Assembly (NCBI GenBank): GCA_006247105.1
Contig: CM016925.1
Coordinates: 1,364,001 to 1,428,000, forward strand
Origin: Giardia muris
Taxonomy: Eukaryota > Fornicata > Diplomonadida > Hexamitidae
DNA: 64,000 nt
Direction of reading: 5' to 3'
The notes under the pieces were generated by a model. It did not search any database and was not told where the DNA came from. It saw nothing but the letters and a program-made list of their open reading frames with translations. Positions within the stretch are counted from its first letter, which is position 1; the number at the start of each line of letters is the position of its first letter. Below, in pieces: positions 27,622-36,564 of this stretch. The translations under genes were made by a program, and so were the position numbers.

Positions 27622-28482
27622 ATGGGCGACTTATCACTTCGGGTCAAGCAGAATGGAGTCCAGACCGATCTTCCATACTCGGACACGGATCATAGTACGC
27701 AGACGCATGGCATCATAGCCAACCCTCAAACAAGTTCCGGGTCATTCCGAGTAGCTGTTTTCGGTACTGGTCCTGCGGCCGTTCGGGTAGCACGGGAGCA
27801 TACTCTTGCCGGGAATGAGGTCTGTCTTTACCGGAATACGTCATTTCCGCAGCGTTCCGCGGTTCCTCGCCCGGACCTCTATACGACTGCACAATATGAA
27901 GGTTTCACGATTAATGAGGAGACGATCGACTTCACTCGGACCTCGATCACAGAGGCGTTAGGGAAGGTGAGCCCGCATTTCGATCAGTTCTTTATCGACA
28001 CCGGGTCGTCATTAACGTCATTCTCTGGTACTTACGTCGAACCTCTTCCAGAGATTCATTGTAGTGCTTCCTTCTATAAGAGGTATAAGCCACATACTAG
28101 CCAAGGATTAAGAGGTAAGGTCGTTCTCGTACTTGGGTCGGATGACCTTGCAATCGAGCTAGCCAAATATGCTCGTAAGTATGGCGCGGAGGTGACTCTC
28201 ATAGCTGGTCAACATTTACATAGGCCCTTCCGCGAGAAGGACATATGTCTGCGTGTCTTGTATCCGCCTTATAATGTCGGCGAGAAGAACTTCTCGGCCT
28301 TTGACCGTAGTGATCGTACTTCCACGGTAGTTGACGTTTCCAAACCTCTTTATCACTACTTTGACACTCTTGTCGTCGTCCCAGATGCAGTCTCTCTGGT
28401 CAAATACGACCAAGTGGAGATCGGGCTGAATAGCACTTATGTACAACGAGACACACGCCACAACTTGGAATTGACACAATGA
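27622..28482 (+). CDS. Two-Rossmann FAD/NAD(P)-binding oxidoreductase-like protein
   Basis: 286 residues. Residues 40-70 hold VAVFGTGPAAVRVAREHTL, a dinucleotide-binding GxGxxA loop as in adrenodoxin-reductase-like flavoproteins. A second Rossmann start at about 165-195 (KVVLVLGSDDLAIELAKYA) resembles the NAD(P) loop but lacks the central glycines. The protein is short for a complete flavin-dependent reductase or monooxygenase, and no redox-active Cys pair is evident. It may be a reduced or non-enzymatic relative. AGTGAAT straddles the stop (28482-28488). Confidence 0.6.
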   Translation: MGDLSLRVKQNGVQTDLPYSDTDHSTQTHGIIANPQTSSGSFRVAVFGTGPAAVRVAREHTLAGNEVCLYRNTSFPQRSAVPRPDLYTTAQYEGFTINEETIDFTRTSITEALGKVSPHFDQFFIDTGSSLTSFSGTYVEPLPEIHCSASFYKRYKPHTSQGLRGKVVLVLGSDDLAIELAKYARKYGAEVTLIAGQHLHRPFREKDICLRVLYPPYNVGEKNFSAFDRSDRTSTVVDVSKPLYHYFDTLVVVPDAVSLVKYDQVEIGLNSTYVQRDTRHNLELTQ

Positions 28483-28785
28483 GTGAATGGACACCTGGGA
28501 TTCAAGGGCTTTAAGGAATTTGAGTGATACCTTTATCAAATGGTCCTACTCTATTGTGAAGGGAAGCGGATGAATAGAGAAATGAGAATATCTTCTCAAT
28601 GTGTTAGAGCTGAAGCAATTGTTCAAGACCAGTTTATATGGTTCCTATTACAGAATAGTGATTCAACTCTGATTTATTCCGCAGGATTTAAGGACCCGTC
28701 CATATGACTTAAATGGCCATCGGAACCACTCCATTCTAGTACCGTAACCCGATGGTATAAGGTGATATCGCCTACTAAAAATGCA
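28483..28785. other. 303-bp gap with no recognised gene
   Basis: This stretch is AT-richer than the genes around it and has stops in all frames. I see no tRNA cloverleaf and no clear C/D-box pair. Its last bases, CTACTAAAA, are the initiator of the EXO1 gene. ACCTTTATCAAA at 28529-28540 weakly resembles the 3' processing motif of Giardia non-coding RNAs. Confidence 0.5.
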
Positions 28786-30399
28786 ATGGGCGTGACAGGC
28801 CTTTTGCAAGCCGTTGGAAAACCGACTCCGACGAAGATCTCCCAGCTCAAGGGCCTCTCCTTCGTCATCGACGGCCATTGCTTCCTGCACAAGGTCGCCT
28901 ATGCGAGCGCCTACGCCCTCCTCATCGATGATAATGTTACTCCGATCGTTACTCGAATGATCATCATACTCGAGTCCTTTCTCAAACATGCCTTATTCGT
29001 CACCGTAGTCTTTGATGGCGGCTCTCTCCCAAGTAAGCTTGGGACCAATGATCAACGCCGTTTATCAAGAGCCGCTAACCTCGATGCTGCAAAGGAACTA
29101 CTACGTCAGGGACGACGTGGGGAAGCAAACAAGTGTCTCTCCAAGGCCATCTCCTTCTCGACCGCGCAGGTCGCCCGGATCGCCCACGCTCTCTATAAGG
29201 CTCTTAGATCGAAGGGAGATATTGCGGTGATGATCGCCCCATACGAGGCCGATGCCCAGATCGCGTACTTGCATAAGATCGGGTTAGCAGATGTGATAGT
29301 GACAAACGACTCAGATATTCTTCTTTATGGTCCCCAGAAGGTCCTGTTCAAGTACGATGAAGCTAAAGGACAAGGAGACCTAATCATTGATGATGCGCTT
29401 TCTGCTAGCATGTTCGCATCTCTTCAATCCACAACTACGGCCGAGTCTGCCACCTCCTATTCCATACGTAAGGTCGAGGCGGAAACCTTGTTCCAACATA
29501 GGGTCATGAGCGCATGTATATTAAGTGGCTGCGATTACGTCCCCAGTTTGGTTGGCGTCGGGTTAACGAAGTCTCTTTCAGCCATCACTACACACCATAC
29601 GCTTCTTCCCGCCATTCATCTATTGCATGGGGAGAAGGGTCGACCCGTAAAAGACACGGTGGGTGACTTAAACACTTATGTCCGGTTGGTCGTACAGGCT
29701 GTCCTTACCTTTCGATATCATCGCGTGTTGGATCCTTTAAGCATGCAGGCTGTCCACTACACCCCGGTCTTGGACGAGGATAAGGCTCTACTGACGCTTC
29801 TTGATCAATGGTTCTATGGGCCACCACATACTCCTCTTGCAGCATGTCTTGGTGCCATGGGCCTCGTTCATCATACAGCCTACTCCACGGGTTACGAGGA
29901 AGACTCATGTATCAGTCTTACTCGGTGGCAGATCGAAGACTTCGACGATGATTGTGTCGACTTGATGCTTGAGTCCATGCAAAGACTTCATAAGGCCGCG
30001 GTACGCGCTAGCTTCCGAACCCCAATCAAGGAACGCTCAAAGTCCACCATTCCTTTCCTACTTCTTGAAGAGCTTGACCTGACACGTGCACATGCTCTCA
30101 TTAGTACTTCAGCAACGAACATTCCACCTATCTATTTGGGCGATAAGGGAGCTGCTTATCGACATACGCGAGAAACCCCTACCTACTCACCTGTTTCCGA
30201 ACCCACTGTAGAATCAATTCTTGATGAGGTTTCTAACACACGTATCTCACATATCCTACATGCTGACGCAAAGATAGTCACAAAGGTCAGAGATTTGTTA
30301 GATGAAATCGATGATGAGCCCATCCTCGTGATGTCAGAGAGCGAGCCTAGTAGAAAGGCTGAGTCTGTTACGGGATTTACTATCATTGATCTTGAATGA
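28786..30399 (+). CDS. EXO1: Exonuclease 1 (XPG/Rad2 nuclease family)
   Basis: 537 residues. It starts with MGVTGLLQAVG, the family N-terminus. The XPG-N region has FVIDGHCFLHK and VFDGGSLPSK; the XPG-I region has APYEADAQIAYL and VTNDSDILLYG; GCDYVPS is the helix-hairpin-helix entry. All the metal-binding Asp/Glu positions expected for a 5' flap/5'-3' exonuclease are present, and the pattern is nearest EXO1 (resection, mismatch repair), not FEN1. The C-terminal 200 residues are variable. An out-of-frame ATG lies 5 bases upstream at 28781. Confidence 0.88.
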   Translation: MGVTGLLQAVGKPTPTKISQLKGLSFVIDGHCFLHKVAYASAYALLIDDNVTPIVTRMIIILESFLKHALFVTVVFDGGSLPSKLGTNDQRRLSRAANLDAAKELLRQGRRGEANKCLSKAISFSTAQVARIAHALYKALRSKGDIAVMIAPYEADAQIAYLHKIGLADVIVTNDSDILLYGPQKVLFKYDEAKGQGDLIIDDALSASMFASLQSTTTAESATSYSIRKVEAETLFQHRVMSACILSGCDYVPSLVGVGLTKSLSAITTHHTLLPAIHLLHGEKGRPVKDTVGDLNTYVRLVVQAVLTFRYHRVLDPLSMQAVHYTPVLDEDKALLTLLDQWFYGPPHTPLAACLGAMGLVHHTAYSTGYEEDSCISLTRWQIEDFDDDCVDLMLESMQRLHKAAVRASFRTPIKERSKSTIPFLLLEELDLTRAHALISTSATNIPPIYLGDKGAAYRHTRETPTYSPVSEPTVESILDEVSNTRISHILHADAKIVTKVRDLLDEIDDEPILVMSESEPSRKAESVTGFTIIDLE

Positions 30400-30411
30400 A
30401 CCTGCCGCTCA

Positions 30412-32907
30412 TCACTGATCTGCTAGGAACTCGCAAGCGACATCCTCATCACCGAAAAGGTTATCGGGACCGGTCGTGGGCTTATCAGTCACGATCTCAC
30501 GATTGCTTGACGGCCCACGGATCCCATACAGCGGCGTCGCTCCACGAGACTGCGGCTGCTTTGCCATGGCGTCCAGGGCTGTGTCAGTCGCATCAGCCGA
30601 GTTGAGAGTTTCAGTAGCAGAGCCGTTGGTTAACCGGCTAAGCTTCTCTGCCCATTCGTCGGCCTCCTTGTGCTGCCCTATGCTATTCAGCGATATAACA
30701 ACGTTCTTGAGGGCGTCAATGTTGGTTGGGAAGCGACGAAGAATCCTTTTGTACTCGAGGGCAGCATCACGGTATTGTTTTGCTTTACGAAGACAAGCGG
30801 CAGACATGAGAAGCCATTTAGGAGTGGTGGTGTCGACCCGGCTCGCACGCTCGAAACAAGTACGGGCCTGTTCGTAGAGTTCATTTCTGACGTAATGCGC
30901 ACCAAGCCAATTGATGATCTGCAAGTCAAAGGGGACGAGGCGGTGAGCCTCCTTGAACTGGTGAGCCGCTTGTCCCTCGTCTCCGCTGAGGGCGTATAGC
31001 TCGCCAAGACGTACAAGGACACTTGGGTCTTGGGCATGTAAAGTCTGATATAAATTCATGAGCTTGTTGAGCTGGTCGATGGACTCATCGATCCGAGCCA
31101 TTCGTGCTAAGCAATCGGCAGCCATGTACATCGCATCTCCATAGTTCGGAATCCGCACGAGGACGCGCTTAAAGTTTTCGTATGCGTCCTGATAGTTCTG
31201 TTGTCTATGATGTACGAGTCCGGCGTTGTAGGTCGCTTGAACCTTATCCCCATTGATATCCTGCGCCTTCAAAAACTCACGCAGAGCCTGGTCCCACTGG
31301 CCAAGCTTGGCGTACGTGCAGCCCAGGTTAATATGAGCATAGGCATCGTTCGGGTCGATCTCAAGGGCGATCTGGGCATGACGGGCGCTTGTCTCGAAGT
31401 CACCCTTAAGATAATAGATAAAAGAGATGTTAGTATGGACACCTCGTGGCACGAAGGTGGCATACGGCTGCTTCTTCGTGTCCGTCTCCTCGTGTTTCAT
31501 GTCGAGAAGCCCTGCATCCGCTCGCGACCCTTGTGAAGACTGACCTCCCACTGTGTTTGAACCTAGAACGCTAGGATCTATTCCAAGAAGATGAAGATCT
31601 CCTTCCTGATTTGTCGCGACCGCCGCCGTAGCCTCTAAAGAGAGGTTGCTCGTACGCTGAAGGATGGAGGCCGGAACGTTGATCCCTAGAGCCAACGCAG
31701 ACTCAAGGCCTTCTCTATCGACGCGGCACATGACCTCCGTCGCCTCCTCGAAGTTGTTCTTCTTCAACAAGGTGAGGGCCATTGACATCTGGACTTGAAG
31801 GGAAAGACTATGATGACCTTTGACACGTAGAATCTCAATGAGGCGGACATATCCCTGGGTTTCTTCCCAGGCGATCATCGGGGCGAGCAGCCGTGCACTT
31901 GTCAAGATGCGATTAGTATGCTCATGACGTAGAGAAGCGTTGCACTTTGAGAGGTCGTCCAGTTCATCGTCGCTCGTGAGGTGATACAGTTCCGCATCGG
32001 CCATAAGGTTCTGCTTCCCAGCCATCATAGAGGGGTTGTCACCGATGTCGATGGTGTCCGGGTGGTCACTGATAAGGATACTGGCATCAATCAAGCGAGA
32101 ATATGTATCTAACATCTTCTCTTGCGAGCCAAGTGCATAGTACCCAATCAAGGCGGTATAAAGCGGATCAAAGCGTGTGATCATGGCGTAAATGTTTTGC
32201 TTCTCGGGCTCGGACGGAGAAGAGGAGGCGAGAGAATAGGAGACGATGAGGTTCTCTTCGATCCTGTCGACCGCATCCTGCCACTTATGGAGCTTGATGA
32301 AAGAGTGCGCCATGTTCGATGCTATCTTCTGGCGAAGGCGGGGATATTCTGTTGGGGTATGGTCAAGAGCCATACGATAGTTCTTCAACGCCTTCTGGTA
32401 TTGGCCTTGATTATGGAGGATGTTCCCCATCAAGAAGCGGATCTGCGCAAAAGTTTGGGCCTCCGCTGTCTTCACAAGCTTCTCGTAGACGGCAAGAGCT
32501 TGGTCAGGTTGATTAGCTAGCGTCTGGACCTGTGCCAGATGCATCCAGACGCAGAGCCGCAGTTCGTGGTTGATTTGGTCTGCCATCCCATTAGCATTTC
32601 GGTGCTGTGAAAGACGCTGTTCGACCTTGATAGCCTCTCGAATTTTCCCCAGGGCGGTGGCATAGTCCTGTCTCGAGGCTGCGGCCATTCCATCCCGGAT
32701 GAGTTTGTAAATCTGGACCTCCATGGCATCCGCTTTCTGTTCGGGAAGGTCTCGTGGAGGTTCGGGTGGTAACTTATCGAAGATGCTGGCTGAGCCCGCG
32801 GCCGCCATCGGGTTCTTCGTGAAGCCTGCGGCGGTCATTGACGTCATCGGGCGCGCCGTCCCTGTGAAGGCCATTGTCTGAAGTCGGGTCTGTGGACGCC
32901 AGGCCAT
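30412..32907 (-). CDS. IFT88: Intraflagellar transport protein IFT88 (TPR)
   Basis: 831 residues from the ATG after CCTTTAAAA. The N-terminus is low-complexity with TARPMTSM-like repeats typical of IFT88. At least ten TPR units follow, including FLMGNILHNQGQYQKALKNY, AHINLGCTYAKLGQWDQALR and ATYNAGLVHHRQQNYQDA, in two blocks separated by a linker near residues 455-500. IFT88 is an IFT-B core subunit needed for building the external parts of flagella. The C-terminus is Thr/Asp-rich. It is divergent from RPB5 (9-bp spacer) and convergent with EXO1 (12 bp). Confidence 0.9.
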   Translation of the reverse strand: MAWRPQTRLQTMAFTGTARPMTSMTAAGFTKNPMAAAGSASIFDKLPPEPPRDLPEQKADAMEVQIYKLIRDGMAAASRQDYATALGKIREAIKVEQRLSQHRNANGMADQINHELRLCVWMHLAQVQTLANQPDQALAVYEKLVKTAEAQTFAQIRFLMGNILHNQGQYQKALKNYRMALDHTPTEYPRLRQKIASNMAHSFIKLHKWQDAVDRIEENLIVSYSLASSSPSEPEKQNIYAMITRFDPLYTALIGYYALGSQEKMLDTYSRLIDASILISDHPDTIDIGDNPSMMAGKQNLMADAELYHLTSDDELDDLSKCNASLRHEHTNRILTSARLLAPMIAWEETQGYVRLIEILRVKGHHSLSLQVQMSMALTLLKKNNFEEATEVMCRVDREGLESALALGINVPASILQRTSNLSLEATAAVATNQEGDLHLLGIDPSVLGSNTVGGQSSQGSRADAGLLDMKHEETDTKKQPYATFVPRGVHTNISFIYYLKGDFETSARHAQIALEIDPNDAYAHINLGCTYAKLGQWDQALREFLKAQDINGDKVQATYNAGLVHHRQQNYQDAYENFKRVLVRIPNYGDAMYMAADCLARMARIDESIDQLNKLMNLYQTLHAQDPSVLVRLGELYALSGDEGQAAHQFKEAHRLVPFDLQIINWLGAHYVRNELYEQARTCFERASRVDTTTPKWLLMSAACLRKAKQYRDAALEYKRILRRFPTNIDALKNVVISLNSIGQHKEADEWAEKLSRLTNGSATETLNSADATDTALDAMAKQPQSRGATPLYGIRGPSSNREIVTDKPTTGPDNLFGDEDVACEFLADQ

Positions 32908-32916
32908 TTTTAAAGG
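32908..32916. promoter_or_regulatory. Nine-base divergent promoter (IFT88 and RPB5)
   Basis: TTTTAAAGG is the only sequence between the two start codons and carries a central TTTTAAA element readable in both directions. Confidence 0.55.
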
Positions 32917-33615
32917 ATGATATCGAACCAACCATTGCTCTCAAGCTTCCGTGCGCGTCGCGTGATGGTCGAGATGCTTCTGGACCGAGGCTATGCCGTC
33001 AAGCACCCAAAGGATGGGCGTACCGGGCAGGACCTTCTTCTGGAGAGCATCGAGGCTTTTCAGACAAGTCCCGATTCAAAGGCTTCAATGTGCTTTGGTT
33101 GGGAGCTTCGTGGAGATCACCAGTTTCGCCAGTCGAAGCTGTTCCCGAACACCTGCGAGATTATCTCAGTCCAATGTGTGGAGCAGATCAAACGCGATAC
33201 CCTTAAGGACCTAGAACGAAGCTTGATGATTCAAAGCTCTCAACGACAGTTCGATCGCTTGATTTACGTCATCTATGGCACCGAGACCAGCGCCCCAACT
33301 CGCCCTCAACGGAACATCGTTGCAGAGCTCGAACGTATTCGTAGAGCACACGAGACGATTGTCGAGTACTTCCTTGCCTCCGAGATCCAAGTCAACATCT
33401 CCCGCCACGTCCTTGTTCCAAAGCATGTCCTCCTACTTGAGACGCAGAAGAAGTTGATCCTGGAGGAATACAAGTGCACGGAGGGTCAACTGCCCATCAT
33501 TGAACAAGCAGACCCAATGGCACGATATCTTGGGATGCAACCCAAGGATATCGTACAGATCGTCCGGTCATCTGAGACAACCGGGGTCTATACGACCTTC
33601 AGGATTTGTCAGTAA
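32917..33615 (+). CDS. RPB5: RNA polymerase subunit RPB5 (RPABC1), shared by Pol I, II and III
   Basis: 232 residues. The N-terminal jaw domain (residues 1-150) is divergent. The C-terminal assembly domain is diagnostic: VNISRHVLVPKHVLL, then ADPMARYLGMQPKDIVQIVR and SSETTGVYTTFRI, matching the archaeal RpoH/RPB5 core (DPVARY.G...G.V.KI.R.SETAG.Y..YR). It works in the nucleus in all three polymerases. It is slightly longer than usual (about 210). The last 17 bp overlap the convergent gene. Confidence 0.92.
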   Translation: MISNQPLLSSFRARRVMVEMLLDRGYAVKHPKDGRTGQDLLLESIEAFQTSPDSKASMCFGWELRGDHQFRQSKLFPNTCEIISVQCVEQIKRDTLKDLERSLMIQSSQRQFDRLIYVIYGTETSAPTRPQRNIVAELERIRRAHETIVEYFLASEIQVNISRHVLVPKHVLLLETQKKLILEEYKCTEGQLPIIEQADPMARYLGMQPKDIVQIVRSSETTGVYTTFRICQ

Positions 33616-34990
33616 GGTCGTCTTCCGCGCTATGGGCTATGATGCTATCGGTGCTCGAGAGGTTACGACAGCTCGCCCCGTGCTCCGTGAACGTGAACGC
33701 TGTCGTCCTTCCATTTTCATCATCCATTAGGGCGCCACCGTTCTGGGAGGAGAGCATGGTTGAGCGGATCTTGGTACCCTTATCGACTGAGTTGCTAATG
33801 AAGATCCCAGTCTCGTTGGCTGAGTCGTGCATTATCACCTCCTCCGTCAATGGTGTAAACAATGCCGGGCCCAATATATCTGCAGGGCTTTCCTGGAGGT
33901 GAACTCCATGGCGTGTGGCATAAGGATATAATGGTGGGGAGCGTAGATGCGGAAGAAGCTTGCCGTTGATCAACAATAAGGACTGAGCGATACACTTCAA
34001 GGAGTCGTGCGTCAAGGTGACTTCCTTTCCAGTCGGTATATATAGGGCTAATGCAATATAAGAACGCCCAATGTCTCCGGCATTGTTCTCTCCAAGGTAA
34101 ATCTTTATTAGAAGAAACTGTATAGAAAAGAAGGATTCTTCACCAGGGACGTTACAGGACGACTCCGACAATGCACTGATGCTGGATTGGTCAAGGGCGT
34201 TCTCAGTATGAATAGGATTTGAAGCTCCTACTCGTTGTACTCGAGAGACTATGGTCGCCATATCTCCATAATCATACACTCGAGGGAGACGTACTTGTGA
34301 TAGGGAAACAATGTTAGCACGTGCGACGCCATCGATGGATCGGGTCGTATCATCATTTGTTTCATCAATAATCGTTCTTAAGAGTGCAAGATGACTGGAA
34401 AAGATCCCTACTGATGACACTAAAACTCGACCCGAACAAATGATTACTCCACCTATTGCTTGATAAAGTGTGTGCATATGCTTCAACGTGACGGCGCCAG
34501 CTAATGCGGGAGTGATCACGTCTCGAGGTAAGCGAAGCACATAGAGACTACGAAGTAAGGAAGCGGCCATGGTAGGTGTCTCAAAGAAACGATAAAAGAA
34601 GGAGTTCAACATCGGTGCTGACCACCGCTGAAACTCTGTGCTAGACATGAGGGAGTCGTGGGGAGTTAAAAGAGGCATGGAAGCTATGGAAATGACGAAG
34701 TGGAGCGCGGAACGGAGGGTCTCCTCTTGTATCCGACCCGGGTGCGTAAGAATGAAGTAAGTATCGCCGATCTTATGTGTCACCACGCCGGTATTATCAC
34801 ACCAATACACTGGAGCCTCCTTAGTTATGTCGCAGATGAGCCGGAAGCCTCCACTTAGGCGTCGACAGAACTCTAGGTCTGCCCCTTCTCGTCCAGTACC
34901 TGCAAGGTTCTCACCATCCTTATATAAGTAATGTAGTAAAGGGGCTTCTACGTCTGAGTATGGGCATGTTAGAATGGCACAAGTGGCCAT
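33599..34990 (-). CDS. Unknown protein, possible longin-type (CCZ1/HPS4-like) N-terminus
   Basis: 463 residues, started at the ATG following GAAATTCTT; a 12-codon TTG-initiated extension was dropped. The N-terminal 130 residues read like a longin domain of the HPS4/CCZ1 type: beta strands, a YLYKDGENLAG segment, FRLICDITKEAP, then GDTYFILTHPG before a long helix. The rest is helix-strand mixed and the C-terminus is Ser/Thr-rich. If correct it would be part of a Rab GEF, but the match is weak and from memory of family patterns. Codons look AT-richer than in most neighbours. The 3' end overlaps RPB5 by 17 bp. Confidence 0.65.
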   Translation of the reverse strand: MATCAILTCPYSDVEAPLLHYLYKDGENLAGTGREGADLEFCRRLSGGFRLICDITKEAPVYWCDNTGVVTHKIGDTYFILTHPGRIQEETLRSALHFVISIASMPLLTPHDSLMSSTEFQRWSAPMLNSFFYRFFETPTMAASLLRSLYVLRLPRDVITPALAGAVTLKHMHTLYQAIGGVIICSGRVLVSSVGIFSSHLALLRTIIDETNDDTTRSIDGVARANIVSLSQVRLPRVYDYGDMATIVSRVQRVGASNPIHTENALDQSSISALSESSCNVPGEESFFSIQFLLIKIYLGENNAGDIGRSYIALALYIPTGKEVTLTHDSLKCIAQSLLLINGKLLPHLRSPPLYPYATRHGVHLQESPADILGPALFTPLTEEVIMHDSANETGIFISNSVDKGTKIRSTMLSSQNGGALMDDENGRTTAFTFTEHGASCRNLSSTDSIIAHSAEDDLTDKS

Positions 34991-35010
34991 AAGAATTTCT
35001 TTGAACTTGT

Positions 35011-36564
35011 ATGAAATCACTCCCAATTAATACTAAGAAGAACAATAAAAGGCTTGGAGAAATGACCTTAGCTGGCGCACACCTTTTCAAGCTCAAGGAT
35101 TATACCAAGGGCTTCATCCCAGAGAATCGGGTCTATCTCCGTGACGTTCAAATTAGTATTCTCAATGAAGACGATATTGAGTCCTACAAGGCATCGTTGG
35201 ACCTAGTTGAGCCCATGTTTCCTTTGGAGCTGTATGACCCGAACAAGAGCTATGCTGAAATACGCTTGTTGTTTGCTCCAAGACGTAAGGCATATTTCGA
35301 TGAGACCGATAACTTCCGACCCGTCATGCAATTCGACCTATTTGATATGGATCCCTGCCAGATGATCAGGTACATCACTCGGTGTGAGGAGATTGATGCC
35401 ATTCTTGACGATTCTAGTGGTCTTGAAGATGACCCTGAAAAGCAAGAACTACGAGAGATAGCTGGTCTTGACCCGGAATATAATGACATGTATGGGTGCA
35501 TGATGACTTATGGGTATCATAATGGATGTTCGAAAGCCCTTCTAGCAGAACGGTTAAGCGCCACACCGTTTGTTTATGGGGAATATTACCTCGAGTCCAT
35601 TCCTGGTTGTTCTCATTATTGGAGCTTAGCAAGGTATATATGTCCGATCTGTGAGACTAATGGTTTACAGGCTGAATATCCTTGTATCCAATGCCATAAC
35701 AACTCAATATTTGACCATCAATTAATCCCTTCTCTTGTCCAAGATATCATATGCACACAATGCACTCGCCGTGGGCCAATTGGAGCGGCATGTGCGCATT
35801 GTAATACGGTCCTTTCACATTACTTTTGTCAGACCTGTAAGGTTCTTTCTCTTCTCCCTTTGGATTATGAATGGTTCGAGCATTGTCCCATCTGTAACGT
35901 CTGCTTCAGTGTACATGACAAGAATAACCACGTCTGTTTAACGGAGGATCGGACTTGCATCATTTGTCTCTCCTCCCTTGTCCTAGGCGGCCTAACCATC
36001 CGTTTACGTTGCCATCCGGAGCATGTCATACATAAGAGTTGCTTAGACAAGCTTGGCTCGAACTCATACCCTTTATGCCCTCTTGACCATAAGGTTGTCG
36101 GTGAGGTCGACGACTTCTTCTTTGAGTCTGCCATGACGATCACAAGGTATGCACGCTGGTTCAATAGTCCTAAGCTCCAGATCAATGGCGCTACTGCAGT
36201 CCTGTGTTATGATTGCGAACTTGTCTCTCTAGTCCCAACCATTACAGTATCTATCGGCTTCTGTCGGCATTGCTTCGGTACAAATGTCTACTTCCTTGAC
36301 GAATGGGTCATTCATGGCGATCAAAGTATTCAAGCACAGATCTCTCTCAAAAAGGGGTTATTTGCCAGTGATAAGAATGAAGTGATGATACCACCCCTAA
36401 GAACCTCAGACTATGAGGTCTTGAAGAGTGATATAACTCAGTTAATGAATGGAATCAACCTGGAGTTCGAGGCCGTTGGGAACGCCTTTTCCACCGCTTT
36501 ACAGCTTCAACCGCCCTCCTTGCGCCTAAATGGTGGTCTGGATCCTCTCATAGATGCCACATGA
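35011..36564 (+). CDS. Pirh2/RCHY1-like RING zinc-finger protein
   Basis: 517 residues. A 205-residue N-terminal part has no known domain. After it come CxxC-type zinc ligands in series: CPICETNGLQAEYPCIQC, CTQCTRRGPIGAACAHC, FCQTCK...HCPICNVCF...NHVC, resembling the CTCHY zinc finger. A RING-like CIICL...CHPEHVIHKSC...CPLDHK follows, and finally a zinc ribbon CYDC...CRHC. The order CTCHY-RING-ribbon is that of Pirh2-type E3 ubiquitin ligases; the CHY finger at the front is not clear. The second RING Cys pair reads CPLDH, slightly off consensus. It has a 20-bp divergent promoter with the preceding gene. The 3' end overlaps the next gene by 58 bp. Confidence 0.75.
   Translation: MKSLPINTKKNNKRLGEMTLAGAHLFKLKDYTKGFIPENRVYLRDVQISILNEDDIESYKASLDLVEPMFPLELYDPNKSYAEIRLLFAPRRKAYFDETDNFRPVMQFDLFDMDPCQMIRYITRCEEIDAILDDSSGLEDDPEKQELREIAGLDPEYNDMYGCMMTYGYHNGCSKALLAERLSATPFVYGEYYLESIPGCSHYWSLARYICPICETNGLQAEYPCIQCHNNSIFDHQLIPSLVQDIICTQCTRRGPIGAACAHCNTVLSHYFCQTCKVLSLLPLDYEWFEHCPICNVCFSVHDKNNHVCLTEDRTCIICLSSLVLGGLTIRLRCHPEHVIHKSCLDKLGSNSYPLCPLDHKVVGEVDDFFFESAMTITRYARWFNSPKLQINGATAVLCYDCELVSLVPTITVSIGFCRHCFGTNVYFLDEWVIHGDQSIQAQISLKKGLFASDKNEVMIPPLRTSDYEVLKSDITQLMNGINLEFEAVGNAFSTALQLQPPSLRLNGGLDPLIDAT

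Noticed and set aside
28529..28540. ACCTTTATCAAA as a non-coding RNA 3' motif
   Set aside because: Only 10 of 12 positions fit the remembered consensus, and no box elements or foldable RNA were apparent upstream.
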